DNA of 64,000 nt, taken from the NCBI GenBank assembly GCA_963738625.1, contig CAVTXH010000019.1:1-64000 (forward strand). Reading direction: 5' to 3'. Source of the stretch: UBA7672 sp963738625 (GTDB lineage Bacteria > Pseudomonadota > Alphaproteobacteria > Caulobacterales > Hyphomonadaceae). This document shows positions 53,095 to 62,310 of this stretch, in pieces (the stretch's first letter is position 1; each line of letters starts with the position of its first letter). Below the pieces are notes generated by a model. That model worked only from the letters and a program-made list of their open reading frames with translations. It was not told where the DNA came from and ran no database searches. The translations under genes and the position numbers were made by a program.

Positions 53095-54966
53095 ATGAGT
53101 ACGCCCGAGCAGACTTTCGACGTCATCGTCATTGGGGGCGGCCACGCCGGGGCTGAAGCCGCCGCGGCCGCCGCGCGGTTCGGGGCCAGGACGGCCTTGG
53201 TCACTCACAAGCTCTCGACCATTGGCGAGATGTCCTGCAACCCGGCCATCGGGGGTCTGGGCAAGGGTCACCTTGTCCGGGAAGTCGACGCCCTCGATGG
53301 CGTTATGGGCCGCGCCGCCGACCGGGGGGGCATCCAGTTCCGGATGCTCAACCGCTCCAAGGGCCCCGCCGTCCGCGGTCCCCGGACCCAGGCGGACAGG
53401 AAGCTTTATCGCCAGGCGGTACAGTCCATCCTGTCAGAGTACGAGAACCTCACCCTCATCGAGGACGGGGTCGAAGACCTGATTGTCGAGGACGGACGGG
53501 TGGCTGGCGTGATCGGCATGTCGGGCCGGTCCTGGCGCGCCGGGGCCGTCGTGGTCACCACCGGCACCTTCCTGAAAGGCCTGATCCATATCGGCGAAAA
53601 GCGCATCCCGGCCGGCCGTGTCGGCGAGGCCCCGGCCGTGGGACTGTCCGACCGGCTTTACGGAATGGGCCTCCGGATGGGCCGGCTCAAGACGGGCACC
53701 CCGGCCCGGCTCGACGGTTCGACCATCGACTGGACCGGCATCGAGATGCAGGCGGCCGATGAGGAGCCGATCCCGTTCTCGTTCCTCACGGACAAGATCA
53801 CCACGCCCCAGATTGCCTGCGGGATCACCTGGACCACATCCGACGTGCACAGGATCATCGGCGACAACATCACCAAGTCGGCCGTCTACTCCGGCGCCAT
53901 CGCGGGCCGGGGTCCACGCTATTGCCCCTCGATCGAGGACAAGGTGAAGCGCTTTGCCGACCGCGACCGGCACCAGATCTTTCTCGAACCGGAGGGCTTG
54001 GACGACAACACGATCTATCCGAACGGCATATCGACCTCGCTGCCGGAAGATGTGCAGGAGGCCTTCATCCGGAAAATCCCCGGTCTCGAGAACGTCGCGA
54101 TCAAACGGTTCGGGTACGCCATCGAATACGACTACGTGGACCCGCGGGAGCTGGACCCCGCGCTGGGGGTGAAACGCATGCCGGGGCTCTACCTGGCCGG
54201 CCAGATCAACGGGACCACGGGCTATGAAGAGGCGGCCGGACAGGGCCTGGTGGCGGGCCTCAACGCCGCACGGTTCGCCGCCGGCTCGTCGCCTTTCATC
54301 CTCGACCGGAGCCGTGCCTATATCGGCGTAATGATCGACGACCTGGTGACAAGAGGCGTCTCCGAACCCTATCGGATGTTCACCTCCCGCGCCGAATACC
54401 GGCTGACCCTGCGGGCCGACAATGCCGACCAACGCCTGACCCCGGTCGGCATCGAGGCAGGGGTCGTGGGCGCGGTCCGCCGGGACCGGTTTCACGTGAA
54501 ACGCGATTCGATCGAGACTGCCCGGTCGCGCCTGGAGGCCCTGACCCTTACCCCCAACGAGGCCCGGACCCATGGCGTCCAGATCAATCTGGATGGCCGC
54601 CGGCGGACTGCGCTCGAGGTGCTGGCGTACGCTGGCGTGACGTTCGAGACGCTCTGCCGGATCTGGCCGGAGCTCGATTCAACGAGCCGTCAGGTCGCCG
54701 AGCAGATGGAAATCGAAGCGGCCTATGCCGGTTATCTCGACCGGCAGGAGGCGGACGTCATCGCGTTCCGGAAGGACGAGGATCTGCGCCTGCCGGCCGA
54801 TCTCGACTACCAGATCATCGGCGGCCTTTCGAATGAGGCCAAGGAAAAGCTCAGCACTGTGCGGCCGGCGACCCTGGGCCAGGCTGCCCGGATCGAGGGG
54901 CTGACCCCGGGGGCCATCACGGCCCTGCTTGGACACCTCAAGCGAGCGGCCAAGGCCTCGGCGTGA
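53095..54966 (+). CDS. mnmG: tRNA uridine modification enzyme MnmG (GidA)
   Basis: 623 residues. FAD-dependent partner of MnmE. Rossmann loop VIVIGGGHAGAEAAAAAARF; KLSTIGEMSCNPAIGGLGKG with the conserved cysteine; KGPAVRGPRTQADRKLYRQA; RPARLDGSTIDWTGIEMQAA region is also typical (GRLKTGTPARLDGSTIDW). C-terminal helical domain ends with GITALLGHLKR-like residues. The gene carries parS site 3 in frame as FHVK. Start at ATG 53095; the 243-nt gap before it holds parS site 2. Confidence 0.97.
   Translation: MSTPEQTFDVIVIGGGHAGAEAAAAAARFGARTALVTHKLSTIGEMSCNPAIGGLGKGHLVREVDALDGVMGRAADRGGIQFRMLNRSKGPAVRGPRTQADRKLYRQAVQSILSEYENLTLIEDGVEDLIVEDGRVAGVIGMSGRSWRAGAVVVTTGTFLKGLIHIGEKRIPAGRVGEAPAVGLSDRLYGMGLRMGRLKTGTPARLDGSTIDWTGIEMQAADEEPIPFSFLTDKITTPQIACGITWTTSDVHRIIGDNITKSAVYSGAIAGRGPRYCPSIEDKVKRFADRDRHQIFLEPEGLDDNTIYPNGISTSLPEDVQEAFIRKIPGLENVAIKRFGYAIEYDYVDPRELDPALGVKRMPGLYLAGQINGTTGYEEAAGQGLVAGLNAARFAAGSSPFILDRSRAYIGVMIDDLVTRGVSEPYRMFTSRAEYRLTLRADNADQRLTPVGIEAGVVGAVRRDRFHVKRDSIETARSRLEALTLTPNEARTHGVQINLDGRRRTALEVLAYAGVTFETLCRIWPELDSTSRQVAEQMEIEAAYAGYLDRQEADVIAFRKDEDLRLPADLDYQIIGGLSNEAKEKLSTVRPATLGQAARIEGLTPGAITALLGHLKRAAKASA
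54489..54502. promoter_or_regulatory. parS: parS centromere site 3 (14-bp core)
   Basis: GTTTCACGTGAAAC with flanking G and G. It is inside mnmG, where it encodes FHVK in a different reading frame from sites 1 and 4. Confidence 0.8.
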
Positions 54967-55619
54967 GGTTTCCGGACCAGGACGAGGATGGGTTCGGACC
55001 CGAGCAGCTGGCCGGGCTAGTCTCTGTTTCACGTGAAACATTGTCGAATATTCATGGCTACCTCGCCGTGCTCGGCGAGTGGCGGGAGCGAATCAACCTG
55101 ATCGGTCCGGGGGAGGGACGTCACCTCTGGCGGCGTCACGTCCTGGATTCGCTTCAGCTCATCGAAAATATTTCTGCGACAGATTTGCGAGTCGCTGACC
55201 TGGGATCAGGGGCGGGTTTTCCAGGCCTGATCCTGGCATGCGCCCTGGCCGAGCGGCCGGGAGCGTCTGTGACGCTGGTCGAGAAAAGTCCCCGGAAATC
55301 CGAGTTCTTGGTGGCCGCGGCGAGGGCGGTGGACCTGCCGGTCAGGGTCCTGAACCAGCGGCTGGAGGACCCTGCGCCGAGGGAAAAGTTCGACGTGGTC
55401 ACCGCCCGGGCGCTGGCCCCTTTACCCAAGTTGATGGGTTACGCGTACGGATGGCTGAAACCTTCTGGTAAGGCCCTCCTGATGAAAGGGAGGGACGCGG
55501 TCGCAGAATTGACCGTGGCTCGAGAATCCTGGACCTTTGAAGTGTCCATGGGCACGAGCCTCAGCAGTCCCGAAGGACAGATTCTCACAGTGTCAGCATT
55601 GGGGCCTTGGAGGGCTTAA
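54963..55619 (+). CDS. rsmG: 16S rRNA (guanine-527-N7)-methyltransferase RsmG (GidB)
   Basis: 218 residues, GTG start at 54963 overlapping the mnmG stop by 4 nt (GTGA). It methylates G527 of 16S rRNA using SAM. Motifs: RHVLDSLQLIENISATDLRV, VADLGSGAGFPGLILACALA (SAM loop), VTLVEKSPRKSEFLVAAARA, and FDVVTARALAPLPKLMGYAY. A perfect parS site lies near its start. Its stop overlaps the parA start by one base. Confidence 0.95.
   Translation: MRFPDQDEDGFGPEQLAGLVSVSRETLSNIHGYLAVLGEWRERINLIGPGEGRHLWRRHVLDSLQLIENISATDLRVADLGSGAGFPGLILACALAERPGASVTLVEKSPRKSEFLVAAARAVDLPVRVLNQRLEDPAPREKFDVVTARALAPLPKLMGYAYGWLKPSGKALLMKGRDAVAELTVARESWTFEVSMGTSLSSPEGQILTVSALGPWRA
55025..55040. promoter_or_regulatory. 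parS: parS centromere site 4 (perfect)
   Basis: TGTTTCACGTGAAACA, identical to canonical parS. It is near the 5' end of rsmG, where it encodes VSRET, about 580 bp before parA. Confidence 0.93.
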
Positions 55620-56404
55620 TGCGCGTAATCGCGGTCGCCAATCAAAAGGGCGGGGTGGGCAAAACCACCACCGCCATCAACCTCGGGACCGCCTTGGCGG
55701 CCGTGGGCAGGCGCGTCCTGGTCATGGATTGTGACGCCCAGGGCAACGCCTCGACGGGCCTCGGCGTCGAGCCCGTCTCGCGCCGCAAGACCAGCTATGA
55801 CGTTCTGGTCGGCGAGGGCACGCTCGTTGAAGCCATCATTCCGACCAAGGTGCCGAACCTCGACCTGGTGCCGGGCGATGAAAACCTCGCCGGCGTGGAG
55901 ACGCTGCTTCACGATATCCAGAACAAGAACTTCCGTCTCAAGGAAGCCTTCGATGCGTACCGCATGCAGGGCGCGCCTTACGAGACCGTCCTTATCGATT
56001 GCCCGCCGTCGCTGTCGACAGTCACGATCAATGCGATGGTTGCGGCAAACGCGGTGCTCGTTCCTCTGCAGTGCGAGTTCCTCGCGCTCGAAGGTCTCTC
56101 CCAACTGCTGCGCACCGTGGACCTGGTGCGCTCGGCGCTGAACCCTGATCTGGAAATCCAGGGCGTTGTTCTGACCATGTACGACAAGCGCAACAACCTC
56201 TCCGACCAGGTGGCGGGGGAGGTGAGAAGTTTCTTTGGACCCAAGGTTTATCAGACCGTGATCCCGCGCAATGTCAGGCTGTCGGAGGCGCCGTCCTTCG
56301 GGCTTCCGGCCATTCTCTACGACCATAAATGTTCTGGTAGTGAGGCTTACATAATGCTTGCGCAGGAACTCATGCAACGCGAACGCGAGAGGGCTGCGGC
56401 GTGA
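55619..56404 (+). CDS. parA: Chromosome partitioning ATPase ParA
   Basis: 261 residues from ATG at 55619 (one-base overlap with rsmG stop). Walker-type ATPase that drives movement of ParB-bound origins. Deviant Walker A in VIAVANQKGGVGKTTTAINL; VLVMDCDAQGNASTGLG; Walker B-like TVLIDCPPSLSTVTINAMVA; C-terminal TVIPRNVRLSEAPSFGLPAI is typical of chromosomal ParA. It overlaps parB by 4 nt (GTGA). Confidence 0.97.
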   Translation: MRVIAVANQKGGVGKTTTAINLGTALAAVGRRVLVMDCDAQGNASTGLGVEPVSRRKTSYDVLVGEGTLVEAIIPTKVPNLDLVPGDENLAGVETLLHDIQNKNFRLKEAFDAYRMQGAPYETVLIDCPPSLSTVTINAMVAANAVLVPLQCEFLALEGLSQLLRTVDLVRSALNPDLEIQGVVLTMYDKRNNLSDQVAGEVRSFFGPKVYQTVIPRNVRLSEAPSFGLPAILYDHKCSGSEAYIMLAQELMQRERERAAA

Positions 56405-57357
56405 CTCAGCAACTGAAACAAGCGCGGCTTGGCCGGGGTCTCTCCGCCCTGCTCGGCGATTACGCCGGCGCACGCAACGCCATCGATGCGCCGACGCCAT
56501 CCGAAGGCGGCGCTGTCGCCGACGAGGCGGCTGACGGCCTCCTCACATCCGAGCTCGCGATCGACCGTATCGTGCCGAACCCCAAGCAGCCGCGCCGCAC
56601 GTTTGCGGAAGCCGAGCTGCAGGAGCTCGCCGAGTCGATCCGCGCCAAGGGCGTGCTCCAGGCCATCCTGGTCCGTCCTGACCCATCGAACGCCGACATG
56701 TACGAGATCGTCGCCGGCGAGCGCCGCTGGCGCGCGGCGCGTCGCGCCGGTCTTACCGCCATCCCGGCGGTCGTGCGCACGATGGACGATCGCGAGATGC
56801 TCGAGATCGCCATCATCGAGAACGTGCAGCGCGCCGACCTCAACCCGGTGGAAGAAGCTGAAGCCTACAAGGCTCTGATCGATCGCTTCGGCCGCACGCA
56901 GGAATCTGTTGCGACCCAGGTGGGCAAGAGCCGCGAGCACGTCTCGAACACGCTGCGCCTTCTGAACCTGCCCGACGACGTGCGCGAGCATGTACGGGAA
57001 GGGCGCCTGACTGCCGGCCACGCGCGCGCGCTCATGAAGACGCAGGATCCGTCGGCGATCGCGCTGACCGTCATCGCGAAAAGCCTGTCGGTGCGCGACA
57101 CCGAAGCGCTTGCCAAAGTCGATAAGGCCGGCCCGGCAAGAAGCGCGAAGGGTTCATCGTCTTCCGAAGACAAGGACGTCGACACCAAGGCGCTCGAACT
57201 CGACCTCCAGCGTTCGCTCGGACTTGATGTCGACATCCGCCACATCAACGGCAAGGGCGGCGAGGTGCGCATCCGTTACTCGCAACTCGAGCAGCTCGAC
57301 GAAATCTGCCGCCTGCTCTCGCGTCCGCGCATCGTCACCAGCGACGACGCTGCCTAG
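56401..57357 (+). CDS. parB: Chromosome partitioning protein ParB
   Basis: 318 residues, GTG start at 56401. CTP-dependent DNA clamp that loads at parS. N-terminus has the ParA-binding box LGRGLSALLGD. The CTPase motifs are IVPNPKQPRRTFAEAELQEL and YEIVAGERRWRAARRAGLTA with GERRWRA (residues 106-112). The helix-turn-helix region is QESVATQVGKSREHVSNTLR. Four matching parS sites lie upstream. It is convergent with holA (4-nt overlap of stop codons). Confidence 0.97.
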   Translation: MTQQLKQARLGRGLSALLGDYAGARNAIDAPTPSEGGAVADEAADGLLTSELAIDRIVPNPKQPRRTFAEAELQELAESIRAKGVLQAILVRPDPSNADMYEIVAGERRWRAARRAGLTAIPAVVRTMDDREMLEIAIIENVQRADLNPVEEAEAYKALIDRFGRTQESVATQVGKSREHVSNTLRLLNLPDDVREHVREGRLTAGHARALMKTQDPSAIALTVIAKSLSVRDTEALAKVDKAGPARSAKGSSSSEDKDVDTKALELDLQRSLGLDVDIRHINGKGGEVRIRYSQLEQLDEICRLLSRPRIVTSDDAA

Positions 57358-58367
57358 AGCGACCTCACCGCAACACGGTGAATGAGCTGGCGCAGGATTG
57401 CGTCTGACGGCGCGCCTGCCTGCTTGCACTGCTTTTCTGCTTCGTAGAGCCGAGTGAAGGCGCGATGGATCGCGTGCGCATTCCAGTCGCGAAGCGCACG
57501 CGAGAACGCCGGCCACTCGCGCTCGAAAATCGGCGGCCGCAATCGCATGCCGGTTCCAGCGCCGGACGCGACCGCGTCCGACACGCGCAGCAGACGAAAA
57601 TGCAGAGTGCGCAGCGCTGAGATCGGGTTGCCCCCGGCGTCGAGATAGCGGTTCACGGACAGTGTTGCAGCAGGCGCATCGCCCAGAATGGCGGCGTCCG
57701 CCGCGTCGTCCGCGCCGCGCGGCTGTTCTGCCGACGCGAGCAGCGTGACATCAGCAGGCGCTACAGCCCTACCCAGCCCTACCGCATATAACTCAAGCTT
57801 CTCCAGCTCCGATAGCGCCAGCCGGCGGTCGCCCGGCAGTTCCGCCACGAAGGCGGAAAGCGCTTCCGGTTCGATGGCGACGCCCGCCGCGGCGAGCCGC
57901 TTGGTGACCAGATCCGCGATCGTCGATTCATCGTCGGCAAAGAGCTGCAGCGCTATCGCGCCGGGCGAATCTTCAAACCCGGCGCGCAGCTTGTTCGACT
58001 TGTTGAGCTCGCCTGCCTCGATGATCCAGAACGCTTCGGGGTTCAGCGAACCCTTGTCGATGTCGGCGAGGATTTCGAGCATCAGCTTCGAGCTCGCATC
58101 CTTCTCTGCGCGCACGCGAACGAGGCGGTCGCCGCCCAGCAGCGAGCGTGCGACGAGTTCGTCGGCGAGCAGTTGCGGGTCGCGGCGGAGATCGTCGTCG
58201 CCCAGCTTCACAAGGTTCATCGGGTCGGCGCCGGGCAGCCAGTTATTCGCCAGCATCTCGGCCGAGGTCGAGACGAGCCCCGGGTCGGCGCCGAAGATCA
58301 GGGCGATGCGGGGCTTGGCGGGCGGATGCTCGCAGAAGGCAAGCGCGCGTGCGCCGACCTGCTTCAT
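57354..58367 (-). CDS. holA: DNA polymerase III delta subunit HolA
   Basis: 337 residues from ATG at 58365-58367. Clamp-loader subunit that opens the beta clamp. N-terminal ALIFGADPGLVSTSAEMLAN; middle region EAFWIIEAGELNKSNKLRAG with FEDSPGAIALQLFADDEST; C-terminal GNPISALRTLHFRLLRVSDA and the helix-rich end LIHRVAVRSL are diagnostic of delta. Its start overlaps the end of lptE (ATGA). This places two origin-adjacent replication proteins (dnaQ and holA) in the window. Confidence 0.93.
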   Translation of the reverse strand: MKQVGARALAFCEHPPAKPRIALIFGADPGLVSTSAEMLANNWLPGADPMNLVKLGDDDLRRDPQLLADELVARSLLGGDRLVRVRAEKDASSKLMLEILADIDKGSLNPEAFWIIEAGELNKSNKLRAGFEDSPGAIALQLFADDESTIADLVTKRLAAAGVAIEPEALSAFVAELPGDRRLALSELEKLELYAVGLGRAVAPADVTLLASAEQPRGADDAADAAILGDAPAATLSVNRYLDAGGNPISALRTLHFRLLRVSDAVASGAGTGMRLRPPIFEREWPAFSRALRDWNAHAIHRAFTRLYEAEKQCKQAGAPSDAILRQLIHRVAVRSL

Positions 58368-58951
58368 TGCTTGCGAGGCGAGGGCGGCAGGAGCGGATCG
58401 GGCGTCGTGGTCGGCGCGCCTGGAGTTGCCGGTGTTGCCGCAGGCGCAGTTTGCACTGGCGGGGCGCCAGGGCGCGGGTTGCCGATCTCGATCACCATCT
58501 GCTCGCGGATCGAACGAGCGAGCAGCGTCGCGAGACGCTCCTGCGCCGCAGTCTGTGCGGCAAGGTCGGCATAGGCGGCATCGGAGAAATTGAAGCTGGC
58601 GCGCTCCACGACGCCGCCGGACGCGAGCATCGATCCGTTCGGCGCCCGCAGCGCCCATGTCGCCGAGCCGACGAAGTCCGAACGCGACGCGGCCTGGTCC
58701 GGGGTGAAGGCCAGGCGTTCGATGCCTTCGGTCAGCCTCACATCGAGCTCGGCTTCTCCATTCACGCCGGGCAGTCCGCGGCCGATGGAGCGGATAAGCT
58801 CCTGTCGCAGGAAGTGCCCGGTGCGGCCTTTTATCTCCGGAATCGAGATCGGGCCGGCGTTGGCCATCTCCGAGCTCGATCCGTAGACGGGCGTGAAGCC
58901 GCACGCGGACAGCGGCAGCAGGGCAAGCGCGAGGCTGATGGCTCTGATCAT
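58364..58951 (-). CDS. lptE: LPS-assembly lipoprotein LptE
   Basis: 195 residues. The lipobox LSAC (MIRAISLALALLPLSACGFT) gives an outer-membrane lipoprotein that plugs LptD in lipopolysaccharide transport. CGFTPVYGSS is the typical start of alphaproteobacterial LptE; GHFLRQELIRSIGRGLPGVN follows. The Pro/Thr/Ala-rich tail (PVQTAPAATPATPGAPTTTP) is unusual low complexity. It overlaps leuS upstream (ATGA) and holA downstream, as in many Alphaproteobacteria (leuS-lptE-holA). Confidence 0.9.
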   Translation of the reverse strand: MIRAISLALALLPLSACGFTPVYGSSSEMANAGPISIPEIKGRTGHFLRQELIRSIGRGLPGVNGEAELDVRLTEGIERLAFTPDQAASRSDFVGSATWALRAPNGSMLASGGVVERASFNFSDAAYADLAAQTAAQERLATLLARSIREQMVIEIGNPRPGAPPVQTAPAATPATPGAPTTTPDPLLPPSPRKQ

Positions 58952-61525
58952 GACGCCACGATATTCACGATGCGGCCCGGCACGACAATCACCTTTCGCA
59001 CGGTGAGGCCGGCCAGGAAGGGTTTGACGCCTTCGTCGGCCCTGGCGGCGGCCTCGACGGCCGCAGCGTCCGCATCCCGCGGCAGGGTGATCTCAGCGCG
59101 CTTTTTGCCGTTGACCTGCACGGGCATGAGGACGGTGTCGGACACCAGCAGGGCGGGGTCGGCCACCGGCCATTTGGCGGTTGCGACCATGCCCTTGCCG
59201 CCGATACGCGCCCAGCATTCCTCGGCGAGGTGCGGGGCGAAGGGGGCGGAAAGCTGCGCTAACAGACGGATCGCTTCGCGGCGGGCGGTCGCGATGCCCG
59301 GGGCCCTCGTCGCCTCGGCCTTGCGGAGTGCATTCGCCAACTCGTTCATGCGGGCGATACCGACATTGAAGTGGAAACGCTCAATGCCCTGGGTCACGTC
59401 GCGGATGGTGCGGTGCGCAATGCGGCGCAGCTCCAGCGCCTCGCCGGAGTCAGCCGGGCCATCGTCGGCTTCAGGCGCAGCGTCGGCGAGCGCCCACATC
59501 TTCTGGACGGAGCCCCACGCGCCGCGCACGCCAGAATCGGACCATTCAAAATCACGCTCGGGCGGCGAGTTCGGAAAGTACGAACCAGCGCGCGACGTCG
59601 GCGCCGTAGTCGGCGATGATCGCGACCGGGTCGACGACGTTCTTCTTCGACTTCGACATCTTCTCGGCGCCGCCAAGCGAGACGGGTTTGCCGGTCCCAA
59701 TCTCAATGATCGCACCGTCGCGGCGTTCGATCTCTTCTGGCAGCAGCCACTGGCCGTCGGCCGACCTGTAAGTCTCGTGCGTGACCATGCCTTGCGTGAA
59801 GAGGCCCGCGAACGGCTCGCCGCTCGGCAGGTCGAGCAGCCCGCAGTCGCGCAGCGCGCGGCAGAAGAAGCGCGAGTAAAGCAGGTGGAGGACGGCGTGT
59901 TCGACGCCGCCGATATATTGATCGACCGGCAGCCAGTAGGCGGCTTCGGCCTTGTCGATCGGCTCTTTCGCATCGGGGTTGCAGAAGCGCGCGAAGTACC
60001 AGGACGAGTCGACGAACGTATCCATCGTGTCGGTTTCGCGCTCCGCCTTGCCCGCGCACTTCGGGCAGGTCGTGTGCTTCCATGTCGGGTGGCGGACGAG
60101 GGGATTGCCCGGTTCCGAGAAGTCCGCGTTGTCGGGCAACAGGACCGGCAGGTCCTTCTCAGGCACAGGAACCGCACCGCATTTGGCGCAGCGGATGACC
60201 GGTATCGGGCAGCCCCAGTAGCGCTGGCGCGAGACGCCCCAGTCGCGCAGGCGGTATTGCGTTGTGGCTTCACCGGCGCCGAGCTTCACCAGTTCCTGGA
60301 TGGCGCGCGCGATCGCGTCCTTGGTCGAGAGGCCGTCGAGGAATTTCGAATTGTAGATCGTGCCTTCGCCTGTGTAGGCCTCGGTCGTCACCGTGTAGGT
60401 TGCGGGATCGGCGCCGGGGGGCAGGACCACCGGCTTGAAGGGCAGGCTATACCTGTTCGCGAACTCGATGTCGCGTTCATCTCCTGCAGGCGAGCCAAAG
60501 ATCGCGCCAGAGCCGTAGGTCGACAGCACGAAATTGGCCGCCCACACGGGCAGCTCCCAACTCGGGTCGAACGGGTGCTGCACTCTGATGCCGAGATCGA
60601 CGCCGATCTTCTCGGCCTTCTCGATGTCGGCTTCGGATGTGCCGAGCTGCGCGGCCTTGGCCACGAACCTCGCGACCTCGGGATTCTTCGCAGCGATCTC
60701 TTTCGTCAGCGGATGGTCGGCGGCCAGCGCAACGAAGGCGGCGCCGAACAGCGTGTCGGGGCGCGTCGAGAAGACTTCGATCTCGTTCGTCGAGCCGACA
60801 GGCTTGGTCAGCTTCCATCGGAAGCGGGCGCCCTGGCTTTTGCCGATCCAGTTGGCCTGCATGATGCGGACTTTTTCCGGCCAGCGGTCGAGCGTGTCCA
60901 ACGCGGCCAGCAAGTCGTCGCCATAGCGGGTGATGCGGAAGAACCATTGCTCAAGCTCGCGGCTTTCGACCGGGGCGCCGGAGCGCCAACCTTTGCCGTC
61001 GACCACCTGCTCGTTGGCGAGCACAGTGTTCTCGACCGGGTCCCAGTTCACTTTCGCGGACTTCCGGTAGACGAGATCGTTCTCCCACATCTTGAGGAAG
61101 ATGCGCTGCTGGTGGGCGTAGTAGTTGGGCTCGCAAGTTGTGACTTCACGCGACCAGTCGAAGGTGAGACCCAGGGGCGCGAACTGGTCCTTCATCGCCT
61201 GAATGTTCTGCAGCGTCCATTGACGCGGTTGGGCTTGTCTCTCGATCGCGGCGTTTTCCGCCGGCAGGCCGAACGCGTCCCAACCCATCGGGTGCAGCAC
61301 GTTGTAGCCGTTGGCCAGGCGATAGCGCGCGACGACGTCGCCCATCGCATAGTTGCGGACATGGCCCATGTGCAGTCGGCCGGACGGGTAGGGGAACATC
61401 TCGAGGACGTAAGCCTTGGGCATACCGCCCGCTTCCTTGGCGGACTTGGCGCGGAATACCTGTGCGCGCTCCCACGCGGCGCGCCATTTGGGCTCGGTCT
61501 CTTTGGGGTTGTAGCGGATCGCCAT
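58948..61525 (-). pseudogene. leuS: Leucyl-tRNA synthetase LeuS with a single-base frameshift
   Basis: Full gene about 858 codons. N-terminal part (61525 to about 59575) has FPYPSGRLHMGHVRNYAMGD (the HIGH region), an editing domain and GGAEKMSKSKKNVVDPVAII (KMSKS). After RWFVLS the frame shifts: one extra T (plus strand, 59570-59571) converts the expected VLSDSPPERDFEW into a premature end (SELAARA). The normal C-terminus, SPPERDFEWSDSGVRGAWGS to VRKVIVVPGRIVNIVAS, continues in the next frame to 58948. leuS is essential, so this is most likely a sequencing error. Confidence 0.93.
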
Positions 61526-61685
61526 CGAAGTCGCCTGTCCATACCGGGCTCACGCCGGAGATTGCACGTCTCTGGCGTCAGCCCAAGAGCCAGGTCGGAT
61601 CGCCTCGCGACCTCTCGGCGCGAGTCGTGAATCCGCCCTGCACCTTAAGACCCGATCGCGCTTGGCGCGAGCTGAGGCCAGCGGT

Positions 61686-62141
61686 TTACTCGAGGTTGGA
61701 AAGTCGAAGCTGACGCGCCTTGGACAGGATCGCGTTTTCTAGGGCGACATTGGTCTCCGCGCTCACCGCCGCGGTGGTCCAAACGCCGTTGACCTTGGTT
61801 TCGCGGAACACGGCGGCCGAGACGCCGTCAGCGCGCAGGCGCGTGTCGAGAATGTATACGGTCGCCTTCAGGCGCTCGTCTGCCTTTTCCGGATTGGCGT
61901 ACCAGTCCGTGATGATGACGCCGCCATAGGGATCCGCCGAGGCCAGCGGCAGGAAGTCCAGCGTGTCGAGGGCGGCGCGCCACAGATAGGCGTTGACGCC
62001 GATGCCTCCGGTTTCCTCGGGGCCGAGGTCCGCACTGGATGCGCTTGAGGTATTCGCTGTCGAGCTGCCGAAGATGGAACAGCCGCCCGCAACCAGAACA
62101 GCAGAAATCGCCACGGCCGCAGCCGCCACACGCGAAAACAT
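61686..62141 (-). CDS. DUF3576 lipoprotein
   Basis: 151 residues from ATG at 62141. The lipobox GGC (VAISAVLVAGGCSIFGSS) predicts lipid anchoring. The body begins GIGVNAYLWRAALDTLDFLP, the sequence that defines DUF3576 proteins of Alphaproteobacteria, then GGVIITDWYANPEKADERLK, and ends with a helix (ALENAILSKARQLRLSNLE). Function unknown; it lies directly upstream of leuS in the same direction, a common neighbourhood. Confidence 0.85.
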   Translation of the reverse strand: MFSRVAAAAVAISAVLVAGGCSIFGSSTANTSSASSADLGPEETGGIGVNAYLWRAALDTLDFLPLASADPYGGVIITDWYANPEKADERLKATVYILDTRLRADGVSAAVFRETKVNGVWTTAAVSAETNVALENAILSKARQLRLSNLE

Positions 62142-62310
62142 CACCACATCATCTCCGTTGCCCGGCGCTTGTCGCGCCCCGGAAGCTTCAGCCACAGCTT
62201 CCTTATCTGTGAGGCTGTCCGGCACGCAAGGCCCGTATGCTGCGGGCTCGCCGGGGCTTCGCCTCAGGTTAGATCGATGCAATGAACGCAGATTGCGGAG
62301 GAATTCTGGC

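Noticed and set aside
58148..61630. 1160-codon open frame on the plus strand
   Set aside because: Antisense shadow of holA, lptE and leuS; Arg-rich and non-protein-like.
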